A DNA stretch of 64,000 nucleotides, taken from Aquicella lusitana (GTDB taxonomy: Bacteria; Pseudomonadota; Gammaproteobacteria; DSM-16500). A program made the position numbers and the translations under genes. The stretch lies in NCBI RefSeq assembly GCF_902459475.1, contig NZ_LR699114.1, positions 1,302,001 through 1,366,000 on the forward strand, given 5' to 3'. The notes beneath the pieces were generated by a model. The model had not been told where the DNA came from, ran no database searches, and was given only the letters and a program-made list of their open reading frames with translations. Shown in pieces: positions 11,514-21,701 of this stretch (position 1 is the first letter of the stretch; each line of letters begins with the position of its first letter).

Positions 11514-12824
11514 TCATGCAACTGGCACGACTTGTATTGCCAAGCCCTTCTCTCCCTTTCTTGCCTCGAAATCAGGATGAATAAAATATCCTGGAATCAT
11601 TGCCAGAACACCCCCCGCAAAGATGAGCGGAAGCCTGTCCCGCTCCCATGGCAAAACATCCCATTCCTGTAAAAGATTTTTTAATGTACGCCGGCCCCGT
11701 CCCGGTATAGGTATTTTCTCACCCCCCTGACGAAACCTGACTGAAACCTGTTGTATATCAGCGCGCAATCCGGCACCCTCAAGCATCGAGACATGCAATG
11801 CCCCAAGAAATGGCAGGGGCAGCGGGCCGGTTAAGTCCCATTCAAATTGCTGTTTTGGATCATGAGGTAAGAGGCTGGACATTAAATAAAGCTTGTCCCT
11901 ATGCCTTCTCAATTCCGTATTTCCCCATTTCACAACAGGCAAGCGATCCCAATTTGCACTCAGCACATTGAGGCGGATAGTTTCCATTTTTCGGGTATCG
12001 GGCACCGGGAACCCTGACCGCTCGATCCAGGTGCGCAGCATCCAGCGCTGCTTAGGCGCATCAAGCGGCAACAGTTTTTCAATCGAAAGCGGCTGCGTAT
12101 CCGCATTCTCCAGATTAAACGCTGGCGTGGTTAATTCAGCCAGCAGAGTGTGGGCTTCTGCGCAATGCCCTGCGCTGCGGGAAATGGCGCTTACTATTGT
12201 AGGCCAGCGTGCTTTTAACGGACCCAGAATAGTATGACGAATAAAGTTCCGCGTCAGCCTGAGATCCTGATTAGACTCATCCTCCATCCATTCAAGATGA
12301 TGAGCATCTGCATAATGCCTGAGTTCAGCACGGGGAAAGGCCAGAAGAGGTCTGCCATGAAAACCGCGCGCAAATGGCTTGAAAGAAGGCATGGCTGCCA
12401 GTCCTTTCAACCCTGCACCGCGAAATAATTGCAGCAAGAGCGTTTCAGCCTGGTCATCCTGTTGGTGCGCGGTAAGCAGTATATCGCCTTCTCCAAGACA
12501 TTCCGCCAATACCGCATAGCGCCTGGTTCTGGCTATTTCTTCCAGGCTATCACCCGGCGCCAGATCCAGTTGAATGGCATGTTCGATATAAACAATGTCA
12601 TATTCACGACAAACACGCGCGCAATGTTTTGCCCATTTATCCGCCTGAGCACTCAGGCCGTGATGAATATGGATTGCTTTTAACTTGAGAGGAAAAACAG
12701 TGCGCAATTCAGCGCAAAGCGACAATAACACGTGTGAATCCAGACCGCCGCTATATGCTAGCCAATACGTTTTGTCAAATCCATGTCGAGCGCAGAAAGC
12801 AGAGACTGCCTCAAACAGGGTCAT
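11514..12824 (-). CDS. tilS: tRNA(Ile)-lysidine synthetase
   Basis: Modifies C34 of the tRNA-Ile(CAU) anticodon to lysidine, using ATP, so that it reads AUA. The 436-residue protein has the N-terminal PP-loop ATPase motif SGGLDS at 25-30, the downstream HHGLS and [11 protein letters not shown] motifs, a middle domain, and a C-terminal substrate-binding domain with [19 protein letters not shown]. Its start overlaps the accA stop by 4 nt, so the two are probably one transcript. The accA-tilS proximity is common in gammaproteobacteria. Confidence 0.97.
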   Translation of the reverse strand: MTLFEAVSAFCARHGFDKTYWLAYSGGLDSHVLLSLCAELRTVFPLKLKAIHIHHGLSAQADKWAKHCARVCREYDIVYIEHAIQLDLAPGDSLEEIARTRRYAVLAECLGEGDILLTAHQQDDQAETLLLQLFRGAGLKGLAAMPSFKPFARGFHGRPLLAFPRAELRHYADAHHLEWMEDESNQDLRLTRNFIRHTILGPLKARWPTIVSAISRSAGHCAEAHTLLAELTTPAFNLENADTQPLSIEKLLPLDAPKQRWMLRTWIERSGFPVPDTRKMETIRLNVLSANWDRLPVVKWGNTELRRHRDKLYLMSSLLPHDPKQQFEWDLTGPLPLPFLGALHVSMLEGAGLRADIQQVSVRFRQGGEKIPIPGRGRRTLKNLLQEWDVLPWERDRLPLIFAGGVLAMIPGYFIHPDFEARKGEKGLAIQVVPVA

Positions 12825-13774
12825 GCACTCAACCCGTAAGACATAATACGTTTGTGACGCTCTTCAAGTAAGGTAGAAAGCGGATAGGATTGCAGCTCAG
12901 TCAGTTGTTCTATTAATTTCTTTTTCAGTGTTTGTGCCATGAGATCATAATTACGGTGTGCGCCGCCCAATGGCTCCGGGATAATATCATCCACCAGCCC
13001 CAGCTTTAAAATTTTATCAGCTGTCAGGTTCATGGCGTCCGCCGCTTCTGGCGCTTTTTCCGCACTCTTCCACAGAATGGATGCACATCCTTCAGGTGAA
13101 ATCACGGAGTAAACAGCATGCTGCAGCATGAATACACGGTCACCTACGCCAATAGCCAGTGCACCGCCGGAACCGCCTTCGCCAATTACCGTACAAATGA
13201 TAGGTGTTTTAAGGCGTGACATGGCAAAGAGATTGCGGGCAATGGCTTCACTCTGGTTGCGCTCTTCCGCACCGATGCCGGGATACGCGCCCGGCGTATC
13301 TATAAAAGTAATAATGGGGAGCTTGAAACGCTCAGCCATTTTCATGATACGCAGCGCCTTGCGATAATCTTCAGGGTTAGGCATGCCAAAATTACGCTCT
13401 ATTTTTTCCTGGGTTTTGCGCCCCTTTTCATGGCCGATGACCACCACCGGCTGGCCTTCCAAACGGGCCAATCCCGCGATAATGGGTGCGCCGGCGGACA
13501 GCGCTCTATCCCCCGAAAGTTCATCAAATTCGGTAAAGACACGGGAAAGATAATCAATGGTATGGGGTCGTTGCGGATGTCGCGCGAGCTGTGTGACCTG
13601 CCAAGGGGTCAGCCTGCTAAATGTCTCTTTTATCAATTGGTTACATTTAGTTTCTAAACGGGTAATTTCCTCGCTCAAATTAATATCCGCATCGGTTCCC
13701 ACCATGCGTAATTCCTGAATCTTGGCTTCAAGTTCAGCAATGGGCTGCTCAAAATCGAGAAAATTGATGTTCAT
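12821..13774 (-). CDS. accA: Acetyl-CoA carboxylase carboxyltransferase subunit alpha
   Basis: Alpha subunit of the carboxyltransferase that, with AccD, moves the carboxyl group from biotin to acetyl-CoA in the first step of fatty acid synthesis. At 317 residues it has the standard length and begins with the typical [18 protein letters not shown]. Conserved blocks include the RPHTIDYL segment, [32 protein letters not shown], and [15 protein letters not shown] with the oxyanion Gly residues. In many relatives accA directly follows dnaE on the same strand; here dnaE is divergent and a HAD-motif gene lies between them. Confidence 0.98.
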   Translation of the reverse strand: MNINFLDFEQPIAELEAKIQELRMVGTDADINLSEEITRLETKCNQLIKETFSRLTPWQVTQLARHPQRPHTIDYLSRVFTEFDELSGDRALSAGAPIIAGLARLEGQPVVVIGHEKGRKTQEKIERNFGMPNPEDYRKALRIMKMAERFKLPIITFIDTPGAYPGIGAEERNQSEAIARNLFAMSRLKTPIICTVIGEGGSGGALAIGVGDRVFMLQHAVYSVISPEGCASILWKSAEKAPEAADAMNLTADKILKLGLVDDIIPEPLGGAHRNYDLMAQTLKKKLIEQLTELQSYPLSTLLEERHKRIMSYGLSA

Positions 13775-14060
13775 GTTTTAAACCTATGCTAAAGCGAAAA
13801 ACCGATATAATACCTAATCTTTGTGATTAAAACTAATACCACGGTGCTTTTTTGAGCATCTTATTGGCTTAAACCTCTGTACAGAGGGCTTAAACTGGAC
13901 TCTGGCCATTTTTGAAAAACGTTCACAAAAACTGTCATCCTGAGGGAAGCGCATTACTGTCCAGTAAATTTCTGTTCTCGCCGTCCCGCTGACAAGCAGC
14001 AGGACGCCGGCGGAAGGGAGTAATGGAATTTAATGCGAGGACTATCCAGTAGGTGAGCCT

Positions 14061-14978
14061 TCAGGTAGCCTTCCTTTCCATTCCCACTTTTTTATCAAAA
14101 GAAACAGCAAAGCACTTTGAGAGGTAAGCCATGACTTCCTTGGGAATACCGTCCGGTTGAGACCTGTCTACCCATTTTGTGGCTTCTTCCAGCTGTTTCT
14201 GCAACATTTTAAGCTCGGGCTCTTCCTGCTCTGAAGCATGTCTGATGAGGGTTTTTATATATTCGTGAATACCATTGGTGTTTCTGTCCGTGTCATCGAT
14301 CAACGCAAAAGGAATGGCTTTCAATAGGTCCTTATAATAGATTTCGTAATTTGCGAGACCTTCGTCAGGTAATTCTTTTCTGTTTGTCATTTCCTCCAGC
14401 TCATGATGCAGCTTTGCTTCATTTTCCAACGTATCACTGAATGGCGTACCGCGCGGGATCTCACCTTTTTCCTGCCTCAGCACATGAAAGACGTGCATGT
14501 TTTTATTGTCTTCCTTGCTGGGAAGACAGGATAAAACCTGGATAGCGTCCAATTCTGGTTTTGATAATCCCAAGCCAAATTCTTCATCCTGCAAAAAACG
14601 TTCAATTAAAAACTTGAAGCTGCTAAACGAAGCAATATAAACAGGATAATTTGCCTCTATCAGTGTCTTGAAAATAGCCCGCCATTCTTCTTTATTCCCC
14701 GTCGGTTCCAGCAAGCCCGCCGCTTTGAGTTTGTCCCAAATAAAGGCTTGCTGCTCAGGTGACCATTTTTCTTCTACATTTACCTCAAGCTTTATCTTAT
14801 TCGTCTTCGCATTAATTTTATCTTTGAAGAGGGCTGCCGCTTCTTGGTTACCTTCAGCAAGCAGCTGATTAATGATATTTCTGGCGGAAATATGCAAATG
14901 ATGGCGGCTGATAGTGTAATCAAAATCAAAAATGCAAACGGGTTTGCTTTCTTTTGCCATAAAGAATCGATTTTCCAC
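14061..14978 (-). CDS. HAD-like protein, candidate effector
   Basis: A 305-residue soluble protein with haloacid-dehalogenase motifs: IFDFDYTIS near residues 15-24 (two catalytic Asp), a hydrophobic strand ending in SFSS near 120, and ALIDDTDRN near 230. The family is not recognised beyond the superfamily. The GTG start at 14978 is supported by AGGAG 7 bp upstream; an internal ATG 6 codons later lacks this. The motif layout resembles the N-terminus of the 736-residue protein at 2528 but with little other similarity. It is placed alone between accA and dnaE, a pair usually adjacent, which suggests later insertion. A host-directed role is inference. Confidence 0.72.
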   Translation of the reverse strand: MENRFFMAKESKPVCIFDFDYTISRHHLHISARNIINQLLAEGNQEAAALFKDKINAKTNKIKLEVNVEEKWSPEQQAFIWDKLKAAGLLEPTGNKEEWRAIFKTLIEANYPVYIASFSSFKFLIERFLQDEEFGLGLSKPELDAIQVLSCLPSKEDNKNMHVFHVLRQEKGEIPRGTPFSDTLENEAKLHHELEEMTNRKELPDEGLANYEIYYKDLLKAIPFALIDDTDRNTNGIHEYIKTLIRHASEQEEPELKMLQKQLEEATKWVDRSQPDGIPKEVMAYLSKCFAVSFDKKVGMERKAT

Positions 14979-15132
14979 TCTTGTTCTCCTTGCTCCGCTG
15001 CCTCTATCAATAAATCATAACACAGTAACTGCTGAGGCAAAATTAACCAGCCTATGACCGGGCGAAAGCATGGCAAAATTCGATAACTGCTGTTAATGTA
15101 TAGGCCAGTCAAGTCAGGGACCCGTACAGATC

Positions 15133-18100
15133 ATGGATCTCAATTTTGTTCATTTACGTATACATACAGAATATTCTTTGCGCGATGGTTTAATTACCAT
15201 CCCCTCACTGATGGAAAAGGCTGCTGCCTTTGGGATGCCAGCCATTGCCATTACAGACCTGGGCAATTTGTACGCTATTGTCAAATTCTATCAGGCGGCT
15301 ATCAGCGCAGGTATTAAGCCGATTATCGGTATAGATATTCAGGTTGCCGTTAACAGTGATTTAAAAGAACTCTCCCGCCTGACTCTCCTTTGCCAGACAC
15401 ACGAAGGTTATCAAAACCTGTTAAAACTGGTTTCAAAAAGTTATCTGGAAGGGCAAGCCAATGGACAGCCTGTGGTCCAGAAAGCCTGGCTTTCCTCTTC
15501 CTTAACAGAAGGATTGATCGCCCTCTCCGGCGCCCAGGAAGGCGATATCGGGCAAGCTTTGCTCCGTCATGAGCAAGAAAAAGCTCAAGATTGCCTGGCT
15601 TTCTGGCAATCGCTTTTTTCCAACCGTTTTTATATTGAAGTCAGCCGAACGGGCAAGGCGCAGGAGCATGAATATATTCAATCGGTAGTGAAACTGGCTG
15701 AATCAGCTTCCGTACCTGTCGTTGCGACCAATGACGTACGATTTCTGACCCGGGATGATTTTGAAGCCCATGAAGCCCGCGTCTGCATCCAGGAAGGTGT
15801 GACGTTGAATGATCCGCATCGGCCAAGACTTTATACAGACCAGCAGTACTTACGCAGCCAGGCGGAAATGCAAAAGCTGTTCGCTGACATACCAGAAGCC
15901 CTTGCCAATTCCGTTGAAATCGCAAAACGCTGTAATGTCACCTTTACCCTGGGCAAAAGCCAACTGCCCCACTTCCCAGTGCCAGCTGGCTATACGACTG
16001 AAAGCTATCTTTCTGAAGTTGTTAAAGAAGGCCTGGAAGAACGTCTGAAAAATCTTTTTGATACCCAAGCTGAAGACTTTGCAACTCAACGCAAGATTTA
16101 TGATGAGCGGCTTGAACAGGAACTACAGGTCATCAACAAAATGGGTTTTGCGGGTTATTTTCTCATCGTGGCTGACTTCACTAAATGGGCCAAGGAAAAT
16201 GGCATCCCTGTAGGCCCAGGTCGTGGTTCCGGACCCGGATCGCTGGTTGCCTACGCGCTAAAAATAACCGACCTGGATCCGCTTGCGCTCGAACTTCTCT
16301 TCGAACGATTTCTGAACCCTGAGCGTGTATCCATGCCCGATTTTGATATCGACTTCTGCATGGAAGGCCGCGACCGCGTCATTGAATATGTCATGAATAA
16401 ACATGGGCATGACAGTGTTTCCCAGATCATCACTTACGGTACGATGGCAGCCAAGGCAGTCGTACGTGATGTGGGACGTGTATTGGGACTGGGCTATGGC
16501 TTCGTCGACAAAATAGCCAAACTGATCCCCTTTGAACTGGGCATCACTTTGGATAAAGCCATGGAACAGGAGCCGCTGCTGCGTGAACGCTATGAACAGG
16601 AAGAAGAAGTTCGCACACTGATTGACCTCGCGCGAAAATTGGAAGGCATCACTCGTAATGTGGGCAAACACGCGGGCGGTATTGTCATTGCGCCGGGGAA
16701 ATTGACTGACTTTGTGCCGCTTTATTGCGAACCCAACGAAGCCTCACATCCTGTCACCCAATTTGACAAAGATGACGTGGAGGCGGTCGGCCTTGTCAAA
16801 TTCGATTTTCTGGGATTAAAAACACTCACCATCATTGATCGCGCATTAAAAGTCATTAACCTTAATCGTGCAAGAAAAAACGAAGCGCCCATCGATATCA
16901 GCCTGATTCCACTAAATGATCCTGAATCATTCCGTTTGCTGAAAGCCTGTCAATCCACCGCTGTCTTTCAACTTGAATCACACGGCATGCGTGATCTTAT
17001 CAAACGTTTGCAGCCGGATTGCTTTGAAGATTTGGTTGCGCTCGTCGCCTTGTTTCGGCCCGGACCACTACAGTCCGGCATGGTGGAAGACTTTATCAAT
17101 CGCAAACACGGACGCGCCAAAGTCATTTACCCCCATCCCAAACTGGAACCCATTTTACGGCCTACTTACGGTACCATTGTCTATCAGGAACAGGTGATGC
17201 AGATCGCACAGGTACTGGCTGGCTACACCCTGGGCGCTGCAGATATTTTACGCCGCGCCATGGGTAAGAAAAAACCGGAGGAAATGGCTAAACAACGTGA
17301 GATCTTCTGCCAGGGTGCTGTTGAACGCGGAGTGAATGCGGATGTTGCCACCCATATTTTTGATCTGATGGAAAAATTTGCGGGTTATGGATTTAATAAA
17401 TCCCATTCCGCTTCGTATGCCCTCATTGCTTATCAGACTGCGTGGCTGAAAACGCATTATCCTGCAGCCTTTATGGCCGCCGTGCTGTCTTCGGATATGG
17501 ACCGCACAGAAAAAGTGATTGTGCTGCTGGATGAATGCAAATCACTCAAATTGCACGTTTCCCCGCCAGACATCAATCATAGTGATTACTTTTTTAAAGT
17601 AGAGGATGACAAAAACCTCGTCTATGGATTAGGCGCCATCAAGGGCGTTGGTGAAGCAGCGATTGAAAATATTATTGCCGCGCGCGAACAAAATGGGCCT
17701 TTCACGGATTTATTTGATTTCTGCCAACGTATAGATTTGCGCAAGGTCAATCGGCGTGTACTCGAAGCGCTGATCAAATCAGGTTGTTTTGATACGTTTG
17801 GCAAACATCGGGCTTCACTGATGGCTTCATTGAATAATGCCTTACAGCAGGCTGAACAGGCCTTGCACAATGAAACGTACGGTCAGCATGATTTGTTAGG
17901 CATGACAATGAACACCGCACAGCCGCAGTATATTGAGGCTCTGCCCTGGCCGTCTGATCTGCAATTGCAAGGAGAAAAAGAAACCCTTGGATTTTATCTG
18001 ACAGGTCATCCTCTGCATCAATATCTTGAAGAACTTGCTCACTTTACAACATGCCGTATAGCCGAACTCCATCCCGCGGAACATCAATCCGCCTGCGTTG

Positions 18101-18582
18101 CGGGGATCATTTCTCTCGTTCGTACCCGCCAAACTAAACGCGGCGATCGCATTGCAATCGTCACGCTGGATGATGGAACCACACAAATTGAAATGGTCTG
18201 TTTTGCCGATGCTTACCAGAAATACCGCGAATGGCTCAACGAAGACCAGCTGGTCGTTATCGAAGGGGATGTCAGCCTGGATGAATTCAACAACCTTCCG
18301 CGCCTGGTTTGCCGTGATTTGTACACCATCGACCAGGCCCGGGCACGATTTTCTAAGTGTCTGCAAATTCATGTCTCAGAAATGGCATTTGATATGCAGC
18401 AGCTAAAATCCCTATTGATTTCGCATCGCGGTGGCAACTGCCCAGTCGTGTTTCGTTATGAAAACAACGGTATTAAAGCGGATATCACGCTTGGGAAAGA
18501 ATGGCTGATTAAACCCGCCGAAACATTATTAAGCTTGCTTCAAAGTGCACTACCGGAAGCTCAAGTGCAGTTTGTTTATTAA
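15133..18582 (+). CDS. dnaE: DNA polymerase III subunit alpha
   Basis: Catalytic subunit of the replicative DNA polymerase. The 1149 residues match the usual DnaE length. Order: an N-terminal PHP domain (HLRIHTEYSLRDGL), the polymerase palm with GPGRGSGPGSLVAYAL and the catalytic Asp pair in PDFDIDFC near residues 396-402, the fingers with the FNKSHSASYALIAYQ motif, a tandem helix-hairpin-helix, and an OB-fold near residues 985-1080. The C-terminus is short, as in the DnaE1 type. It is transcribed alone, divergent from the HAD-like gene. Confidence 0.98.
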   Translation: MDLNFVHLRIHTEYSLRDGLITIPSLMEKAAAFGMPAIAITDLGNLYAIVKFYQAAISAGIKPIIGIDIQVAVNSDLKELSRLTLLCQTHEGYQNLLKLVSKSYLEGQANGQPVVQKAWLSSSLTEGLIALSGAQEGDIGQALLRHEQEKAQDCLAFWQSLFSNRFYIEVSRTGKAQEHEYIQSVVKLAESASVPVVATNDVRFLTRDDFEAHEARVCIQEGVTLNDPHRPRLYTDQQYLRSQAEMQKLFADIPEALANSVEIAKRCNVTFTLGKSQLPHFPVPAGYTTESYLSEVVKEGLEERLKNLFDTQAEDFATQRKIYDERLEQELQVINKMGFAGYFLIVADFTKWAKENGIPVGPGRGSGPGSLVAYALKITDLDPLALELLFERFLNPERVSMPDFDIDFCMEGRDRVIEYVMNKHGHDSVSQIITYGTMAAKAVVRDVGRVLGLGYGFVDKIAKLIPFELGITLDKAMEQEPLLRERYEQEEEVRTLIDLARKLEGITRNVGKHAGGIVIAPGKLTDFVPLYCEPNEASHPVTQFDKDDVEAVGLVKFDFLGLKTLTIIDRALKVINLNRARKNEAPIDISLIPLNDPESFRLLKACQSTAVFQLESHGMRDLIKRLQPDCFEDLVALVALFRPGPLQSGMVEDFINRKHGRAKVIYPHPKLEPILRPTYGTIVYQEQVMQIAQVLAGYTLGAADILRRAMGKKKPEEMAKQREIFCQGAVERGVNADVATHIFDLMEKFAGYGFNKSHSASYALIAYQTAWLKTHYPAAFMAAVLSSDMDRTEKVIVLLDECKSLKLHVSPPDINHSDYFFKVEDDKNLVYGLGAIKGVGEAAIENIIAAREQNGPFTDLFDFCQRIDLRKVNRRVLEALIKSGCFDTFGKHRASLMASLNNALQQAEQALHNETYGQHDLLGMTMNTAQPQYIEALPWPSDLQLQGEKETLGFYLTGHPLHQYLEELAHFTTCRIAELHPAEHQSACVAGIISLVRTRQTKRGDRIAIVTLDDGTTQIEMVCFADAYQKYREWLNEDQLVVIEGDVSLDEFNNLPRLVCRDLYTIDQARARFSKCLQIHVSEMAFDMQQLKSLLISHRGGNCPVVFRYENNGIKADITLGKEWLIKPAETLLSLLQSALPEAQVQFVY

Positions 18583-18617
18583 TGCGGGAAAATACAACAT
18601 AAAGGAACTTCCTCCTT

Positions 18618-18650
18618 TCTAATACTTTCTTAAGGTAGCTCGAGTAGGAT
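18618..18650 (+). promoter_or_regulatory. PmrA-box-like repeat and -10 upstream of zeta-toxin-like gene
   Basis: TCTAAT-N5-CTTAAG at 18618-18634 matches YTTAAK-N5-YTTAAK with one mismatch in the first half-site. Exactly 10 nt after the second half-site is TAGGAT at 18645-18650, a 4/6 match to a -10. The half-site to -10 distance equals that upstream of the F-box gene. Another A/T-rich -10-like site lies closer to the gene, so the true start site is uncertain. Confidence 0.4.
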
Positions 18651-18697
18651 ACGCTGCTAAAAATCTTATTATTATAAAATAGAATGAGGAAAGAGGA

Positions 18698-20476
18698 ATG
18701 TTCAGGTATCAAAGCATTCCTGGCTGGAAAGTATTTTCAACTTCGAAGGTAAGCCACCAGGGCAAAAAGCAGTCGTCTTGTCTTTTTTTTAAACGTCACT
18801 ATTCCACCGGCAAACCGAATGCATGGTCATACGTCACTTCTCCCTATCGGGTATCGGATGTTTTAATGGGCAAAAAAAGCTTGCCGACGGGATTGCATTT
18901 TACTATTACCAATCCTAATTATATCACCCGCTCACTGGACGATTTAAAAACAATCTTTGCAGCCATCGGCAGCACTGGGCATAATGAGCATCCTTATCGT
19001 TATCCCAGAAAAATCATCGTATTCAAACCACAGCGAAAAGCAAAACAGCAGCTTGCCGCCATTGTTGCAGGTGAAATAAAGATTGAAGATGACCATCATT
19101 TTGTTCATGTCTGCAGCCGATTGAATCATGTCGTTCAACAGGCTGTTGCCGATCATCATAAAACTTATAAAGAAATGGAGCGAGAAATTGAGAATTCCGT
19201 TTATGAAGCCATCCATTCATCCAGCGCCAGCAGGAATAAAATCAGGGAACAGTATTTAGAAATCATTGATGCTATCCATTCACGCACATTAAGTTTTTCG
19301 CCTGCTATCATTACTTCGACAGCAACAAAAATCATCATGGATGATTTATTACGTGATTCAATAGAATCCACGACTTATTCTATCGTCGTCGATGTCGTTT
19401 CCGATCAGGTTAAAAAACAGCACCTAACTTCGCTGAATAGCGTTTCTGAGCAGGATCGTCAGCAAATCATGTTGATGCTGCCTCAATTTAGTGCAGACAA
19501 GCGCTTAATGCAGGTCATGGCTGGCGGACCTGCTTCAGGCAAATCCATGACGACCAAGCAGTTCGCTGCCAAAATGAAAACGGAGTACGAACTTAACCTG
19601 TCCGACTTTGCTTTCATTTCAACCGACCGTTTCAGGCTCTTCCTACTCAAAGATGACGAATCCATTGGCACAGATATTGCGCTGCGCAGCCTGCACACGC
19701 AGGATGAAGCGCGTATGATAACCGAGGAAACGCTGAGGTTAATTACGAAAAAACTAACTTTGACGGGCTATGCACCTAATATCTTTATGGAAACGGTATG
19801 CCCCATTGATGAGGAAATTCAAATGGGTACACAAGCCGGCTGTAAATTGCGAGTGTCGCTGACTTCTTACCCGCCGGAAAAAGCTGTGGAAGGCAATTAC
19901 CAGCGGTATTTATCGACTCAGGAAAGACTCCCGCCTGTTTCCGCGGTATTGGGGGGGCAGCAACTGGTCAGCAGGGAAACGCCTAAAATTCTGGCCAAGC
20001 ATAGCGGCAAGGATATTGTCATGACGCTATATAACACCTATGCATTACTTCATGAATCAGGCGAAAAGAATGCCCTCATTGCTGCATTTCACTGCGAGCA
20101 GGACAAAATTATTATTCGTGATATTAAAGGGATGTTAGATTTCATTAAAAAATCCCATATCAATCCTGTCGCAACGAGTACCGAAGCGATTTATTTGTCA
20201 CCCCGGAAAATTACACAGGATGCACTCATAACGGATTTTCTAAAAGAATATGGAAATAAAGAAATACTGTTTATCGATCCGTCTGCCAAAGACATCGATT
20301 ATGATACGGTTTCACACCACCTCTATGCTATTTATTCCCATAAGAAGGGTTTAGTGATTAAAAATAAAGAGCTTTTTAATAGCTTGGTGACGCGTGACCC
20401 GGTAAGCAAACTGCTTTTTGATCAATTAAAATTCAAACAGGAGATGTTGGAATCTTATAGAATGAGTAAAGTCTAA
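18698..20476 (+). CDS. Zeta-toxin-like P-loop kinase, candidate effector
   Basis: A 592-residue protein without signal peptide or membrane segments. The central region carries a Walker A motif GGPASGKS at 276-283, preceded by a hydrophobic strand, and a following FISTDRFR with an Asp at 310 in the position of the zeta-toxin catalytic Asp. This arrangement is that of zeta-toxin/AAA-type small-molecule kinases. The N-terminal ~260 residues and C-terminal ~150 residues are not recognised. Two GAGGA boxes precede the ATG, one 7 bp upstream. No antitoxin-like gene adjoins, so a classical toxin-antitoxin pair is unlikely; Legionellales effectors with zeta-type domains are known. Effector status is inferred also from the PmrA-like box. 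Confidence 0.72.
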   Translation: MFRYQSIPGWKVFSTSKVSHQGKKQSSCLFFKRHYSTGKPNAWSYVTSPYRVSDVLMGKKSLPTGLHFTITNPNYITRSLDDLKTIFAAIGSTGHNEHPYRYPRKIIVFKPQRKAKQQLAAIVAGEIKIEDDHHFVHVCSRLNHVVQQAVADHHKTYKEMEREIENSVYEAIHSSSASRNKIREQYLEIIDAIHSRTLSFSPAIITSTATKIIMDDLLRDSIESTTYSIVVDVVSDQVKKQHLTSLNSVSEQDRQQIMLMLPQFSADKRLMQVMAGGPASGKSMTTKQFAAKMKTEYELNLSDFAFISTDRFRLFLLKDDESIGTDIALRSLHTQDEARMITEETLRLITKKLTLTGYAPNIFMETVCPIDEEIQMGTQAGCKLRVSLTSYPPEKAVEGNYQRYLSTQERLPPVSAVLGGQQLVSRETPKILAKHSGKDIVMTLYNTYALLHESGEKNALIAAFHCEQDKIIIRDIKGMLDFIKKSHINPVATSTEAIYLSPRKITQDALITDFLKEYGNKEILFIDPSAKDIDYDTVSHHLYAIYSHKKGLVIKNKELFNSLVTRDPVSKLLFDQLKFKQEMLESYRMSKV

Positions 20477-20546
20477 GTAAAAAGGACTTTACTCTTTTTC
20501 AGATAGCGCTAAGATCAAAGAAAGGGTCGAGAATAAGGATATCTTT

Positions 20547-20798
20547 ATGTTCTGTCGATTTTTTTTACCGAGAGCGCAATTAGGCAAACTTCCTTTAAGA
20601 GAAGGTGTTAATCCAATGAAATTTGTTAACAGTACAAAATCAAACAATCATCTGTTCAGCAAAAAGCCTTACAAGGATTCGCTAAAATCAATTCCAGCAG
20701 CTGAAGCAAACTCGTTAAGTAAAACGGAACTCGGTACAGCTGACGCACTGGAGCAAAGCGGCGAGAGTGACCATCCCCTATTTAACTTCCACAATTAA
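20547..20798 (+). CDS. Small hydrophilic protein, unknown
   Basis: An 83-residue open frame with AAGGA 7 bp before the ATG. The product is basic in its N-terminal half and turns Glu/Ser-rich near the C-terminus (ALEQSGESDHP), which resembles short Dot/Icm signal tails. An internal ATG 23 codons later is an alternative start. It lies between the zeta-toxin-like and F-box genes, on the same strand. No family is recognised, and it could be a non-coding frame. Confidence 0.4.
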   Translation: MFCRFFLPRAQLGKLPLREGVNPMKFVNSTKSNNHLFSKKPYKDSLKSIPAAEANSLSKTELGTADALEQSGESDHPLFNFHN

Positions 20799-20855
20799 GC
20801 TTTTAGCCAGTTTAAACGGGCAAGCTGTGACTTATGCCGGGCCTAAGGTTTAATA

Positions 20856-20888
20856 CTTAATTTCGCCTTAATAAAATAATTGTATAAT
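20856..20888 (+). promoter_or_regulatory. PmrA-box-like repeat and -10 upstream of F-box gene
   Basis: CTTAAT-N5-CTTAAT at 20856-20872, an exact match to YTTAAK-N5-YTTAAK and very close to the Legionella PmrA element. After a 10-nt gap comes a consensus -10, TATAAT, at 20883-20888. The repeat would cover the -35 position, as expected for an activator. The F-box gene starts about 40 bp downstream. Confidence 0.65.
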
Positions 20889-20929
20889 TTTTGCCTATAA
20901 AACCAGGTATTATTACTCAGGCCATCCCT

Positions 20930-21574
20930 ATGCTAGATCTATTACCAAAAGAAATTTTTTTGCATGTTCTATCCTATTTACCGTTACGCGATAAAATGCG
21001 CGTATTTTTCATCAACATCAGCAGCTATAAGCTTCTTGGAGAGGATGAAACATGGAAATTTTTTTGTTTAGCCGAGCAAGTGAAAGTATCAAAAGATAAA
21101 ACAGCAAAAGAAGTTTATTTAAAAGCAAACGGTTTTATTACAACCCATACTGCTGAGACATATTACACAACAGGCAATTTGATTAGATTGTACCATCAGC
21201 CGACATCAGCGTATCCTTATCCCAGAAAATCGGATGATATTACATTAAAAGTCATTACCGAATCATTTCCCTCATCAAGAATGGTGTCACTTTACCCTTC
21301 CTTGTCTGATGCGCTTCATTACGCAAAATTCCGGCAAAAACTTTTCCAGCTAATTCCAATGGAATGTCCAGCTGTGTTTAGTGTTAAAGTAAATACGGAA
21401 GCTGTTTTTAAACAAAAAACGCGTCGGTTGGCAATCGCTTCTGAGGTTTATTATAAAAAAGAACAGCATTTATTATATTTTTTCTCTGCCAAGCAGGAAC
21501 AAATAAAAAGTTTTCAAATTGAAAGTTTAAATGAGCGAAAGTATCAGTCGATACAAATTCCCAATAATCAATAA
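20930..21574 (+). CDS. F-box domain protein, candidate effector
   Basis: A 214-residue protein whose first ~45 residues read as an F-box: LLPKEIFLHVLSYLPLRDK, followed by a hydrophobic segment and W-K-F-FCLAE, matching the eukaryotic LP-E-l--iLsyLp--dl---------W motif. F-boxes bind Skp1 and recruit substrates to SCF ubiquitin ligases. Bacteria lack this machinery, so such proteins act in eukaryotic hosts (Legionella LegU1, AnkB). The remaining ~165 residues, presumably the substrate-binding part, are not recognised. The ATG at 20930 puts the F-box at the very N-terminus; its ribosome-binding site is weak (CAGG 8 bp upstream). A TTG at 20891 is in frame but lies only 2 bp after the -10. Confidence 0.78.
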   Translation: MLDLLPKEIFLHVLSYLPLRDKMRVFFINISSYKLLGEDETWKFFCLAEQVKVSKDKTAKEVYLKANGFITTHTAETYYTTGNLIRLYHQPTSAYPYPRKSDDITLKVITESFPSSRMVSLYPSLSDALHYAKFRQKLFQLIPMECPAVFSVKVNTEAVFKQKTRRLAIASEVYYKKEQHLLYFFSAKQEQIKSFQIESLNERKYQSIQIPNNQ

Positions 21575-21701
21575 CGTATTTTCAACGCTTAAGCATTGAT
21601 TTCTTGCTTTGTAACGCTCAAGATCACCTGACTGGAGTAATAATCCAGCCAGAAGCAATGACATAAGAAAAAGAGGTACCTTGTATCCAACGTTACCGGG
21701 A

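Noticed and set aside
18698-20798. Zeta-toxin-like gene and the following 83-codon frame as a toxin-antitoxin pair
   Set aside because: The antitoxin normally precedes zeta and is helical and similar to epsilon; the small protein does not resemble it and lies downstream.
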